A DNA stretch of 64,000 nucleotides, taken from positions 33,745,405 to 33,809,404 of the forward strand of contig NC_052349.1 of the NCBI RefSeq assembly GCF_009727055.1, in the 5' to 3' direction. The position numbers were made by a program, and so were the translations under genes. Positions 22,772-34,464 of this stretch are shown here, in pieces. Position 1 is the first letter of the stretch, and the number at the start of each line of letters is the position of its first letter. The stretch comes from Benincasa hispida. Taxonomy: Eukaryota; Streptophyta; Magnoliopsida; Cucurbitales; Cucurbitaceae. The notes under the pieces are model-generated. The model made no database searches. It was not told where the DNA came from and saw only the letters and a list, made by a program, of their open reading frames with translations.

Positions 22772-24290
22772 ATAAAACAATTGGCTTTGCCTCCTCAGCA
22801 ACAACAACATTTTGTTCGGCCCGAGAGAATCTTCATCGCCCATGACCTATAAGCAAACAAAAAATATTTATAAATCACCAAACTACTACTTATATTACTT
22901 GGTAGCACAAGTGGCAAGTACAGGGTCGAACCACAGAGAGGCCAAGAATTTAAGATCTCCTAAGCGAAATTTGACTGTGGAAAGCTGTAAAAATAAGGGT
23001 TTTGGTTTGATTGATAGGAAAACTAAATATGGAAATTAAAGTGGGGAAAAGTAAGATAGATTGAGAAAGAGAGAGATTGAACACAAGATTACCTTCATCG
23101 ATTTAGAGACCGTAGGGTTGTCTATAAATTTAATCATCGAATAATTATAAGAGCAATCATGAATTAACTATTTCTTAAGCCTAATCGAATGTAAGGACAA
23201 CCCATACAAACTCCCTAATGAGAATCAACATGCCGTGAATCCCTAAATTAACTAATCTTGTTACAAAGGCAATTTACTTAGTTTATTACATTACGTTCTT
23301 CGATTGATTAAGACATTTAGCAAGAATGACCAATTCTATCTTACTGCATTCCCAATTTTTAGGTTTTGTTATCAACTAGGTGATCCTAGATAGCCTAGAA
23401 ATCATGCCATAATTCATACTAAAATCCATTGCCATTGAATTAAGCATGCTTTCAATGCAATTACGAACATAAAAAACACACACAACAAAGACAAACATAG
23501 AAAAAAAATTGAGTCATCAATTCATCAATCCTATATGCTTGTGCTAGAATTGAATCAAAGAATGGAAATCATAAAGAAACAGAAAGATCCAGTAAAAAAT
23601 CCATAACAAATCTAATAAAATTAAAGAAAATCCCTACAAACCTCAAACACCGATGTTGTGGCTTTGCATCGTTTATTAAATCCAACTCACGATGCCAGAT
23701 TTACAATTACAACTCAAAAGTAAAAGGAATCTCATGAGTTTTGGCCTCGAATGGGCAAGACCGAGCAACATGCTTTCTACGACAACTTAACTCTCCTCCC
23801 TCCTTTATCTAATTCGGAAAGAAACAATTCATATTACATTCAAAATTTATATTACAGCCGCAGTGTTGCAACGGTCTTATCAATCCAGCCCTCGAGCGTT
23901 GGGATAGGGTTGAAGTAGAGTTGTAACTCTGGTGCAAATTTGAGATGCGCGCAAATTTCAGCACTTTTCCATCAAAATTCATAACGTTGCAACATAACAT
24001 ATAGCATTGCATCACTGTTCTACATCCACATATTCTGCCTTTCAGCCCACGTGGGTGTTGTGTGAGGGTTAACGCTCAAGTCAGGGGTATTTTGGTCATT
24101 TCTCCTTCTTTGAAGCCCATATGCTCAAATTATCTCCAAATTGCTTCAAATTGACCCTATTTGACATCATAAGCTCGATTCTACCTTTTTGGTGCTTAAT
24201 ACCTACTAAATAGCATACTCAACATGTAAAATCCATTAACGAGTCTAAATTAAGCTAGTAATTATAGCTCTTTTTTAAGGTTATCATACA
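22772..24290 (-). other. Non-coding part of the gypsy-like insert
   Basis: No convincing ORF is seen. The phrase 'gtagcacaagtggcaagtacagggtcgaaccacagagaggcc' and the block near 24050-24290 ('cacgtgggtgttg', 'cccatatgctcaaattat', 'aaggttatcatacag') suggest leader and LTR sequence of the same minus-strand element. The right border with the copia element lies at about 24290 and is not precisely resolved. Confidence 0.4.
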
Positions 24291-24432
24291 GCTTGTCACA
24301 TACACAATAGGATTGCCCTTCGTCCTGGCACAAATTGCATAAATTATGAAATTTAGAGAGGGAGAAGGTTGAGTGTCAAATACTTTCATATATTTGGCAA
24401 TTCCTGTTTCATTCTAACTAATCTTGATCTAA

Positions 24433-26330
24433 GAAAAAAAAATGGGACTCCAAAAATGATGAAGGATCTTTTCTTGGGTATTCAGCAAATAGTCGAGCAT
24501 ATAGAGTTTATAACAAGTGCACCAAGAGTGTCGTAGAATCAATCAATTTTGTTATAGATTATTCAAATAGTGGAAAGGTTACTACTTCAATGGATGACAA
24601 TGAGAATAAGACCGTTGTACAAGAATCTTGTAAATCAGATACCAGTGTCTCTTCGAATGGCATTTAGATTTCTCCTAAAAATCCTATATATCCTGATTAG
24701 TGTGCTTCCTCTGACAGTGGATAGTGTGCTTCCTAAAACAATGGAGATGATTGGATCTGTCATGAGCAACCAGCTAGGTGTATTCTGAAGAATCACCCCT
24801 CAAGCAATATTATTGGTGATATTGAGATTGGAGTGTCCACTAGAAAGAAATACGAAATGGAATATTTACGAACGATTGGCAACATTTGTTTTACATCTCT
24901 TGTGGAAGCTAAAAACTTAATGGATGTATTAAAAGATGAGTGTTGGGTTAATGCTATGCACGAAAATTTGTGCCAATTTGAGAGAAATCAGGTTTTGGAG
25001 TTGGTTTCTCGTTCGATGTCAATAAATGTAATTGGAACAAAATGGATTTTTAAAAATAAATCATATGCAGAGGGTGTTGTCACCAGAAACAAGGCTCGGC
25101 TAGTAGCTCAAAGTTTCTTAAATTGAAGGTATTGACTTTGATGAAACCTTTGCTTCAATTGCTCGATTGGAGGCTATCAGGTACTGTTTAGTATTGCATG
25201 TCTCTTGCAATCCAAGCTCTATCAGATGGATGTTAACAGTGCCTTCTTGAATGGACACTTGAATGAATAGGTGTATGTGGAACAATCTAAGGGCTTTATT
25301 GATTCTATCTTCCCTGACCAAGTGTACAAATTCAGAAAGGCCTTGTATAGTCTAAAACAATCTAATGGCTTTATTCGAGCTTTGTATGACATGTTGACTG
25401 AATTCTTAGTCAACAATGGCCATTTGAGGGGAGGAGTAGGTAAAACTTTGTTTGTTAAAAAAACAAAAAGGTAGCTTGGTGATTGCTCGAGTGTATATAG
25501 ATGATATCTTTTTTCAAGGAATGTCACAGGAATTAATGGATTTCTTGGTAAAACAAATGCAAGTTGAGTTCGAGATGAGTATGGTTGGGGGAGCTTACAT
25601 TTTTCTTTGGATTTCAAATCCAACAACTGAAGAATTGGATTTTCATTTCTCAAAGCAAATATGTCAAAACCATTGTGAAGAAATTTGGGTGGGAGAATGC
25701 TAGTGTCAAATGAATTCCAGCCTTTAATCATGATAAATTATCCAAAGATACTGATAGTACTGATATTGATGAGAGTGTATATCAAAGTATGATACAAAGC
25801 CTTCTGAATCTTATAGCAAGCAGACCTAACATTGCCTTTGTTGTGGGAGTTTGTGCTAGACACCAAAGTCTACCTAAAAACAATCATTTGTTGAGTGCAA
25901 AATGGATCATCAAGTACATTAATTTCGTTAGTGAATATGGAATCCTATAAACATTTGATACTGGTAGTTCTCTTCCTGGATATTGTGATGCAGATTGGGT
26001 TGGAAGTTATGAAGATCGCAAAAGCACTTCTAAAGATTGTTTTTTTCTTGGAAACAACCTAGTATCCTGGTTTAGCAGAAAGTAAAATTTTGTTTCTCTG
26101 TCCACTGTCGAAGTTGAGTATGTAGTAGCGGGTGGTAGTTGTACACAATTGTTGTGGATGAAACAAATGCTGAGAGAATATGATGTCTCTCAACATGCTA
26201 TGATATTATATTGTGATAATTTGAGCGTAATCAATATATAAACAATTCCAGTTTAACATAGTAGAACCAAATACATTGACATTAGACATCACCTTATCAG
26301 AGGAGCATGCTTGCATTAAGAAGTAGATAG
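24433..26330 (+). pseudogene. Sirevirus-like integrase C-terminus, reverse transcriptase and RNase H remnant
   Basis: 24433-24590 encodes the end of integrase ('NDEGSFLGYSANSRAYRVYN'). 24833-25126 encodes the RT N-terminal block (NECWVNAM-type 'DECWVNAMHENLCQFERNQV', then GTKWIFKNK and RNKARLVAQ). RT continues over frameshifts with 'GIDFDETFASIARLEAIR', and the catalytic box YIDDI is intact at about 25490-25507. RNase H follows (about 25900-26320): YCDADWVGSYEDRKSTS, 'SLSTVEVEYVVAGGSCTQLL', 'LYCDNLSVINI' and a 'RTKYIDIRHHLIRG' segment. At least ten stops or frameshifts make it inactive. Confidence 0.88.
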
Positions 26331-26639
26331 CTAAAAGGCTTTGGATGTGAGCTAATTTGAAGCCCTCAAAGCCTCTTTAGGCTTATGCACGATTGATTCA
26401 TAGCAATTACTCATGGAAGGGTTGTGGGTCTTTGTGCCTGGGTGATATGGTTCTCATTTGTGGCTTGGCTTTGTCCATGTCTCAGCAAGGTGAAAATTTA
26501 TTACCATAGGATGATTAACTTAAACCTTTGTCAGTTATGCTTTGGCAGGAAGCTAGTTTTTGAATTTTCAAGTTCGTTCACCCATGATTTCTTCAACTTC
26601 CTCTGTGATCGTGTCTTGGTTGAACACCTACTACTCAAA

Positions 26640-28512
26640 ATGATAAGCACTCGCAAAGGAACTAATACTGAGGAACCAAAGATGGTAAGATACAAGCCTA
26701 AAGTTAATTGTAAATTTTTTTTGAAGATTCTGGAAGAGGTTGATCCTGTCGTGGCTAGGGAAGAGAATGCTAAGACCTCCTTTGTAATTGTTTCTTCTTT
26801 TCTTACCGTCAAGAGAAAAAGGCCCTCTCGTGTTACCGAATGAAAAGTAAAAAAGAAACGTGGTGAGACTTCTCTTAAACTAACCATGAAAGACCTTGTT
26901 GGCCTAGGGGTTGTTATAACTTCCACTCAACATGAAGGCCAGTCTTTGAATCCTTCTGATAATGAACAAATTATCTCTGTTATGGAAAATGTTGATGAAT
27001 CTACTAAAACGTTACATATTGGGTCTGAAATTATGTCTCATGTGCATGAGGAAACTCGTGTTGCAAACAATGCTAAAAATATGTCTGTAAATGTGTCTAA
27101 AGTTCTTAAAGTGAATAATGCTGGGGAAGAAACTAAGGTTTCCGAAATAAAGGATCCTATGAGTTTTTATGCCATTAGTACCGATTTTGTTGATAGTGTC
27201 CTTAACTCATAAGATGATATTCCTAACCCTAGAGATCAGAAGACTATTATTGTTATCACTACTAGAGTGGTTGTTCATACATTTGATGTCTTATTCAATG
27301 TTCTTACATCTGGAGTCTTGAACGGGAAGGTATTGCTCAAAATGAGTCTATCCCATGGGAGATTGTGTTGCCCTCTAAGAATGTTGATCCTGAGAATGAG
27401 AGTCCTATTCATGTTGATTCTGCTTTAATGAAATTGTGGATAGTAGCTCTGAAGATTTAGATGAAGAGCATGAGAGTGGTGATGTGTTGGATATTGTTGT
27501 TAACACATCAAAAAACAACATCATTGTAAACCTGTTTAGACAGAAAGGAAAGATGAAAAGGAGTGATGCTGATCCAAGCTCTTTTAAACTAAGTGGTGAT
27601 GGCTCTGAGTGGGTTGATGAACAAAGTGATCATCCTGAATCTGAAAGTTCTCCCAACAGTCCTCCTAAAGCTAAAGAAAAATAGCCAGCAAAACAGATAA
27701 AGAAGAAGCCATCTTCAAGTTTTGTTTTCACAGTTCCTCTAGATGGAATCTCGTTTCATACCAAGGACAATGCTAAGATGTGGAAATTTGTAATGAATAG
27801 AGAAGAATTTATGTGGAAAGATATTTATCTGAGCAAGTTCAAGATTGTTTTGAGGTTATGGAAATATTGGTGAAGGTTGATTTGGTGAGAACAATTCTAA
27901 ATCTTTGTACTCATTATCCTTGCTTGTTTCATGAGTGCTATGTAAATATGCCTAATCAATTTGGGAAGGCTGATAGTCTTGATTTTTGCAAGGTTCATGT
28001 GAGAGGTCACTACTTTATTTTCTCTGCTGCCTCGATAAACAAGTATCTTGATTGACGTATCCTTAAAAATGTTACTGAATAGAGGCCATCTATGTCTGAT
28101 TTGGTTTTAAATTAATTGGAGGAGTTAAAAGATCTTGGCCTTCAAAAGGTCAGTTACCTTGTGTTGATTTAAATGTGAAGTATGTTCTGCTGCACAAAAT
28201 TGGCATTGAAAACTGGTGTCCTTCCACTCACAAGTCTGGTCTTTCTACTAGTCTTGCCAGCCTGCTTTATCAGATAAAGACTGGTGCCCAGTCTAACTAT
28301 GGAGCGTTTGTGATTAACCATATTAAGAGACATATTGGTTCTTATGCAATATAAGTTCCTATGTATTTTCTTCGCCTCATTTGTGTAATTCTTTTGGCTA
28401 AAAAACCTGACATTTTAACTGATTTAGATGTTCTTGGATCAGTGCCTTCAACCATTTCCTACCATACCGAATTGTCCAGCTTGAGAGTTTCTTTAAGCTC
28501 CTTGTGACAAAA
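26640..28512 (+). pseudogene. Envelope-like third ORF of the Sirevirus-like element, broken
   Basis: A coding region of about 1.9 kb lies between RNase H and the 3' LTR, where ordinary copia elements have almost nothing. It opens at ATG 26640 with MISTRKGTNTEEP, continues in pieces 26640-26843, 26886-27212, 27436-27684 and 27813-28055, and fades out by about 28512. The first half is hydrophilic and rich in Ser, Glu, Asp and Lys. The second half has a more folded look, with 'YPCLFHECYVNMPNQFGKAD' and 'FCKVHVRGHYFIFSAASINKYL', resembling the plant transposon-associated domain found in Sirevirus envelope-like proteins. The function of these proteins is unknown; no clear signal peptide or membrane segment is visible here. 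Most lesions are single stops or frameshifts. Confidence 0.72.
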
Positions 28513-28770
28513 AGACAAGAAATGTGTTGACTAATGAGTCTAGGGAGCTAGGGCACTTCAATGAATTGCTACCAGAAAAGCTGAAGTTGATGATATCTTG
28601 AATCTTCTTCGTGGTTTTGTTGTTGATCCTAATCAAGGGGTAACTCTTGTGCACATAATTTTGATTCTACTAATGAATGATGAGGTTTGGTATTTGTGCT
28701 TGTTCTTCCATCATTTTTCTAAGATTGTCAAGAGAGGAGAGGTTGTGGTTTGTTCGGTTTGTTGTTGTTG

Positions 28771-28795
28771 TTTTTTTTTTTTTTTTTTTTTTTTT
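28771..28795 (+). repeat. T homopolymer, 25 bp
   Basis: An uninterrupted run of 25 T in the region between the envelope-like ORF and the 3' LTR. The neighbouring frame translates as polyphenylalanine and is not a gene. Confidence 0.9.
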
Positions 28796-28896
28796 GGTTG
28801 CCGTTGATGGACTAATTTCTGTATACTTCTATTTTTTCTATGCATTGAATAGTTTATATTTGTCATACCTTAAAAAATATTGCCAAATGGATAGTT

Positions 28897-29356
28897 TGTG
28901 TATACTTTCTGTGTTGACAATATTTGTTTAAAGCAAGCCGGTGTTGTTTGGATAGTCCCTGTATTTGACCTAGAAGAGAAGAAGTCTTAATCTTAAGGGA
29001 AGCCTAAGATATTATTCACTAATATCGTTGCTTATGGGAGCCTGAGCATCCAAGAGGGAGTCTCACATCTGGGAGAGCCTACATGAACGGTTCATTGATT
29101 AAACTCTACAGAAGTCAATGTAATAGTGTTGTTATTGGAGATAAGTAGTGTGTTGTAATTGTTTATCATTTATATTAGTAAAGTTATCTTTCCGGGACAC
29201 ACTGCCCCTTGGACGCGGGTGATTGTACTGAACAAGGTTACCAATCTCTGGGATTATCTTTATTTGTTATTTATGTTTGTCGAATATTCTGTGGAATGCT
29301 GTAACATTATTCATAACAACGGTTGATGTGCCCTAGGTACTTCCACGCTATTTTCA
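28897..29356 (+). repeat. 3' LTR of the Sirevirus-like element, internally deleted
   Basis: It starts TGTGTATACTTTCTGTG and ends CACGCTATTTTCA, followed by the TTTAT target duplication. It is 460 bp, about half of the 5' LTR, because the middle section (18390-18880 in the 5' copy) is absent. The homology to both ends of the 5' LTR is clear but the two copies are many substitutions apart, so the insertion is old. Confidence 0.85.
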
Positions 29357-29361
29357 TTTAT

Positions 29362-29844
29362 AAACTTATTGGATGATGCGTAAAGCGTATATATTTGCGA
29401 AATTTCAAATCTTTACCAAGGTGAAAGCCAACCATTTTCAAGAACTTGGTAACGTGCTACTAGCCAAGGCACATTGATAATTTTAATTAGGCTATGGAAT
29501 AGGAATATAAATCGTGTAGTGAATTACCTTAATATATATATATATATATATATAATAGACTTATATATATTATATTAGAAATTAGCACTAGAATAAGTTC
29601 ATATCCTTTGTACATATGTAATGCAATAAAATCAGTGGGGTATAGGTTCACAGTGTACAAAATGCAGCAACATGCCTAACTTTTACCATAAACAAAATGC
29701 AATGATAAGAAACATTATCGTAAACGAAAATAAAAGAAATTCATTAGAATGAACCGAAAGTCATACACGTGTGTTTATTAATATGGTTGAGTACTCGCAC
29801 ATCAAAACAAAAGCTATTCAACATACCCTTTTTATGTTGTTTTT
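29362..29844. other. AT-rich non-coding flank
   Basis: No coding signal is seen. It contains an (AT)n run at about 29531-29553. Confidence 0.5.
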
Positions 29845-30145
29845 TTTCGAGGATCTCACATTGATAAACCAAGGATTTCATAATTTTATAAGATATAGAT
29901 ATATGCATGATTACTCAATTGTAATTGATTTCGGGAAGAAATTCTAGGTTTATCTAATATAATATCAGAGTCTATGAAATCAAATTCAAACTAACATTTG
30001 ATAAAAAAAGGATTCGTTTAAAGAATGATAAACTCAAAGAGATATCATAGACATGTTAGGATCCTAGTGTATCAATGTAGATTAGAAAAAATGAAGTGAT
30101 CTCACAATTTTGATAAAATAGATAGTTACCGTTGCTCCTCACATT
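29845..30145 (+). mobile_element. TRIM-like miniature LTR element, third copy
   Basis: The first LTR block is about 29845-29955 ('ggatctcacattgat', 'aattttataagatatag', 'attgatttcgggaagaaattc'). It is followed by a primer site ATATCAGAGTCTATGAA (about 29961), an internal segment ending 'aactcaaagagatatcatagaca', and a second LTR block from about 30054 (TGTTAGGATCC, 'gatctcacaattttgataaaatagat', 'gctcctcacattg'). The primer site is the best preserved of the three copies. Confidence 0.55.
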
Positions 30146-30385
30146 GCAAAATTTTTTTTATTATTTTATTTATAGAGGCTATCCACATTCAAAGGACGGG
30201 AGATATTAATAAAAGAAAGAAACCCAAAATTTTGTGGTAACTAATGAAGTGCACATGCTACTTACTATTGAACTAAATTTAATTCGATTTTATTTTATTA
30301 TTAACTTGTATGTTCACAAGTGAGGTTGATTTACGAAGGTGTCTAATATTTAATTGGAGATTCTAGATTATTTTATAAAACTAAG

Positions 30386-30418
<33 letters not shown>

Positions 30419-31376
30419 AACGAGCTTTCTTTATTTGTTCATAAAGATGAAATATATTAAGTATAAGTTGTTACAGAAGCTACATGCATTATTATCCAAC
30501 ATAATCACGAAGAAATTCCTTAAATTATAAACTATTCCAGATAAAATCATATTAAATTATATAGTTTATATTATTTCCCAAAAATTAAAATAATATGTTT
30601 TAAAAATAGTTATTATCATTCAAAGATTACAATTAATTAAAAACAAATTAATAAATGAGGAAGGAAGAGGAGAAAGATAGCTTCAAAATGACAAGAATTG
30701 GGAGGAAGCTAAGTGTGTTAACGAAGCTCTATTAACTTATGCAATCGTATTGCACCATTCACAAAATAATACTAGATTAAAAATCTATACATAGGTTGTC
30801 ATTTGTCCTTAGACATAAGATATACCATAAAACCAAAAGAGGGCATTAAACTATCTAAGACCTAATTAGTTATAGAAATACTTGGAGTACTTCCATATTA
30901 CTACTTGTTAATAGTTGATCTTTGCAAAAGAACCTAAAAATTCTCAATTACTTCTAATTCATACACATTTCATCATCAAATATTTAACGCTAGTCAGTAG
31001 CAATGAATAGTAGGTAAACTCACATTGGACAAATAGAGAGTTGAGTTGAGTTGGAGTGAGAGTTGAGGTGAGTTAACCAACTCAATTCTGACAACATTTA
31101 AAGTTGGTGGACCAAACATTAAGTTAGTAATTTTTACAAATCCAACTCAAATCATGTTAATGAGTGAAACACCAACAAAATAGTCATATATACTAAATTA
31201 TTATGAGGTAAGAAAAAATTCACAAAGTTTTGATATATATTTCTTGATGGATTTATGTACCTCTTTGATGCTTGACGAATATTGATTCAGAAAATTTATA
31301 TATTTTAATCTAACACACATTAAATTTATGGTTGTTTTCAAATATAGAAAAATAAATTAAAATATCTACAAAATAT
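30146..31376. other. AT-rich non-coding stretch
   Basis: No genes are seen. It includes an (AT)n microsatellite at about 30388-30415 and a repeated 'gagttgagttgagttggagtgagagttgaggtgagtt' purine-rich patch near 31030-31070. Confidence 0.5.
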
Positions 31377-31466
31377 AGCAAAATTTTAGAACTATCAGTG
31401 ATAGACGCTGATAGACTTCTATCAGTGTCTATCAGCGTGTATCACTGATAGTTCTAAAATTTTGCT
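31377..31466. repeat. 90-bp near-perfect foldback (MITE- or hairpin-type)
   Basis: The left arm AGCAAAATTTTAGAACTATC (and seven more bases) pairs perfectly over 27 bp with the right end. After a 2-base mismatch the inner arms CGCTGATAGAC/GTCTATCAGCG pair over 11 bp around a 10-base loop, itself a 'tatcagt' repeat. Flanking bases are AT-rich. A decayed relative is seen near 13970-14085. Confidence 0.85.
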
Positions 31467-32989
31467 CTATCTTGTACATATGTTCAACAATTTTACTATT
31501 TGGAATAATTTTCCTTAATTTTTTTTAGATATTTTCCTTTGAACAACTTCACTCTCAATGCATACCAAAGGGTAAATGTCATTATGCCAGTTTTCTCGAT
31601 TAATTTCACTCCATATATCTTGAGCTACAATGAGATGACCGTCAAGGGTAGTTTGTTTCATGGTAGTCGCACATTACCACCTCATTGACATCTGGATGAC
31701 TTTTTTTGGATTACGAGAATTTAAAAATAGCCAGACATCCAAAGATAGCCGATATCTTAAAATCTCTCATTTTTAGGCATCTCCATTCTCGTTGAGTCGA
31801 TGGGTTTGCAAGGCTCCCTACTATTAGGCATAGATATATATATTTACAATTCTTACCCTTAGCCTTTATTAGAATATAATTAGCCACCGCATTAATTTTC
31901 TTTCTCTCATCACTCTTTACTTTTTAATTAGGTTTCATCTATACAAAGGCTCTCACACATAACTCACTTTATTGTATTTCTCTACAAGGTATTTCCACAT
32001 TCCCTTTCTCACTTCGCTTAATCCACTAGTGCAAGTCTGGGCAAAAGTTTACCTTATTTCTCTCCCCTTTTCATTCCTTGCGTATAAATTCTCATTCGTT
32101 GTTAGCTATTGACCAATTGTTCTGCTTTTTCCTTTGGTTTTTTTTTTTTGGTTAATTGTATATATTAAGTTCTACAATGAAAATTGCTCTTTACCACTGA
32201 AATTCATCCAATATAAATTGGTTCTTTTTTACATAATACCCCAATTTATTCGGTTTTAGCCCTCAAACATCGTTTAAAGCTTTAGCCCTCAATTGTTGCT
32301 TAAATCAGTTGATTTACAATAAATAAAAAAAAAACCTGAAATTAAACTTTGCTTGGGTTTTCAACTTGGGCACGAGGAAAGAAAATAATGCAGGTCTCAA
32401 AGGTGTGCCTCTTGACTTTGTTCTAAAAGTGTGTGGTGTTTGATCTACTTCGCGTTCTATCTTTTTATTAAATGAAACCCTAGATTTCTGTAATTGACAA
32501 GCTTATTTGGCAGTCCACCTAAGATACATAAGTGCCAGTCATATAAGCAAACAAGGCTATGTCATTTTGCTGTTGGGTCAAGTTTGATTCAAATTAGATT
32601 AGGTATTTTTATTTCTTCAAATTAGATTGTGTATTTTCATGTTCTTCAAATCTTATTTTCAATTTTAACTTAAAAATTAGTTTTTTGTTCTATTTTTTAA
32701 CTAAAGTTTTTCTTATTCTTTGAGACATTATTGTTAATGTTTTGAAGTTTATTTATGAAAAATATGTATTTATACTTTTGCAAATATGGATCATTGTACT
32801 TTGGAATTGATGGGTAATATTGTGTCAATGTTAATTTGTAATATAGACATGTTAAATCAAATATTTTTTTTTTGAGTTTGTTATTATTATTAATTATTGC
32901 ATTCAAGAAGCATAATCATAAATATCTAAGAGGTTAAAGTGCATGCTTTAAATTATAGGTTCGACAATTTAAGATCCAAAGATTGATAT
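31467..32989. other. Non-coding stretch upstream of the Harbinger transposase
   Basis: No ORF of note. Pyrimidine-rich stretches (31900-32110) and the lack of other elements make part of this a candidate 5' flank of the PIF/Harbinger element. No terminal inverted repeat was recognised. Confidence 0.4.
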
Positions 32990-34122
32990 ATAACAGTGAT
33001 TTAGCTTGTTTTGAGAATATTTATATGAATAGAAGAACATTTAGTATATTTTGTTATATGCTCAAGTTAAATAAAAGTAAACATATAGAGATAGAAGAAA
33101 TGGTGGCAATATTTTTACACATCATTTCACATGATGTAAAGAGTGATGCATAGATATTTTGTGCGGTCGGATGAAACAGTTAGTAGTTGCTTTAATGAAG
33201 TTCTTAATTCGATATTGCACTTTCATGAATGCATATAAAAGAAATCAGACCCTACACCTACAAATTCATTTAATGGAAAGTGGAGATGGTTTGAGGTATG
33301 ACTTCAAGTAGTGAGCTTAATATTTGTCATTAGTGATATTTGTTTGAATGAGGTAAAACAATCAATTTTTTTTTTGTTTTTTTGTTTTATATATATTGTT
33401 TCTAGAATTGTTTGGGAGCATTAGATGGAACTCATATTAAGGTTAATGTCAATATCATTGATAGACCCAGATATAGAACACGAAAGAATGAAATAGCCAT
33501 AATTGTGTTGGGTGTTTGTAACCAAAATATGGAATTTATTTATGTCTTAGCTGGATGAGAAGGATCAACTTCAGATCCTAGAATATTCAGAGATGCTATA
33601 TCGAGGAGGAACGAGTTGAAAGTCCCAAAAGGTAATAACTACATGAATGGTTCAAATGTTCTCATAATACCTTTATATGTTAAATTGTTTTCTAATTGAC
33701 CCCATCAATTTGTAGAATTTTATTATCTGTGTGATGCTGGGTATACAAATGGGGATGGGTTTTTAACACCATATAGAAGACAACATTATCATCTAAATGA
33801 ATGGCAACAAGGTCATACACCAACTTCACCAGAGGAGTTTTTCAACATGAAACATTCTTCTGCAATGAATGTAATTGAGAGGACATTTGGCCTTCTTAAA
33901 AGAAGATGGGCTATTCATAGATCAAAGTCATATTATCTTGTCAAAGTTCAATGTAGAATAATAATAGTCTATTGTATGCTCCACAACTTAATTAGTCGGG
34001 AAATGCCTATTGATGATCTAATAGAAGATGAGTTGGTTCATAACACTTTGAGTGAACTTAAATTAGACCCATCACTTATGTGGAAACATCGAATGAGTGG
34101 AATGCTTGGCGAGATAACTTAG
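32990..34122 (+). pseudogene. PIF/Harbinger DDE transposase (DDE_Tnp_4 type), lightly damaged
   Basis: A cut-and-paste transposase of the PIF/Harbinger superfamily, with two introns still recognisable. Exon 1 (about 33020-33295) encodes 'MNRRTFSIFCYMLKLN', 'IEIEEMVAIFLHIISHDVK' and 'SDETVSSCFNEVLNSILHFH', the helical N-terminal part. Intron 1 is 33296-33405 (GTATGA..TTTCTAG). Exon 2 has 'NCLGALDGTHIKVNV' with the first catalytic Asp, and 'GSTSDPRIFRDAI'. Intron 2 is 33632-33715. Exon 3 has 'FYYLCDAGYTNGDGFLTPYR' with the second Asp and 'SSAMNVIERTFGLLKRRWAI' with the catalytic Glu, ending at 34122. Lesions are a TGA for Trp at about 33556 and a stop plus frameshift in exon 1. It is paired with the Myb-like gene downstream, as is usual for these elements. 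Confidence 0.88.
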
Positions 34123-34464
34123 CACAACAGATGTATGATGAACGGAGATATAGAATGAATTAATAAATCTTTTATAATATAATAGACGACCTACTATTTA
34201 CGTGTTTAAGAATGTATAAGGTATTTCTATAATTCATTGTTTTGGATTATTTAATTACCTTTTTCGATTGTTAATTCTAATTTTTATAATCAAATGTATT
34301 AAAATATTGTTATTTTTCTACTTTTTTTTGTTCTATGATTTATTTTATACAAACTTGATCATATCATTATGTTCTATTTTACGTCTTGTAATCAATATGT
34401 ACTTTTTTAATAGTGTTGATACTTTGTTTAGTTGTTAAATTTGAATTCAAAACATGTGATAGAA

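Larger units (their letters stand above)
16421..29356 (+). mobile_element. Sirevirus-like Ty1/copia retrotransposon with nested insertions, TSD TTTAT
   Basis: The ends are fixed by homology of the two LTRs and by identical 5-bp flanks TTTAT at 16416-16420 and 29357-29361. The order is 5' LTR (16421-19245, interrupted), tRNA-Met primer site, gag, foreign insert region (about 21040-24290), integrase end/RT/RNase H, a 2-kb extra region with an envelope-like ORF, a degenerate 'aaaaatattgccaaatggatag' polypurine region, and the 3' LTR (28897-29356). The extra ORF after RNase H, the 'SVRMLNSG' gag-pol segment and the RNase H wording place it with the Sireviruses. All ORFs are broken. Confidence 0.88.

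Noticed and set aside
25222..25731. 169-codon minus-strand ORF
   Set aside because: It is antisense to the copia RT (YIDDI region), which explains the sequence fully. An antisense shadow.
26531..26926. 131-codon minus-strand ORF
   Set aside because: Antisense to the start of the envelope-like ORF, whose composition and position are the better explanation.
28598..28931. Two ORFs with a polyphenylalanine stretch
   Set aside because: They are produced by the 25-T homopolymer and flanking non-coding DNA.
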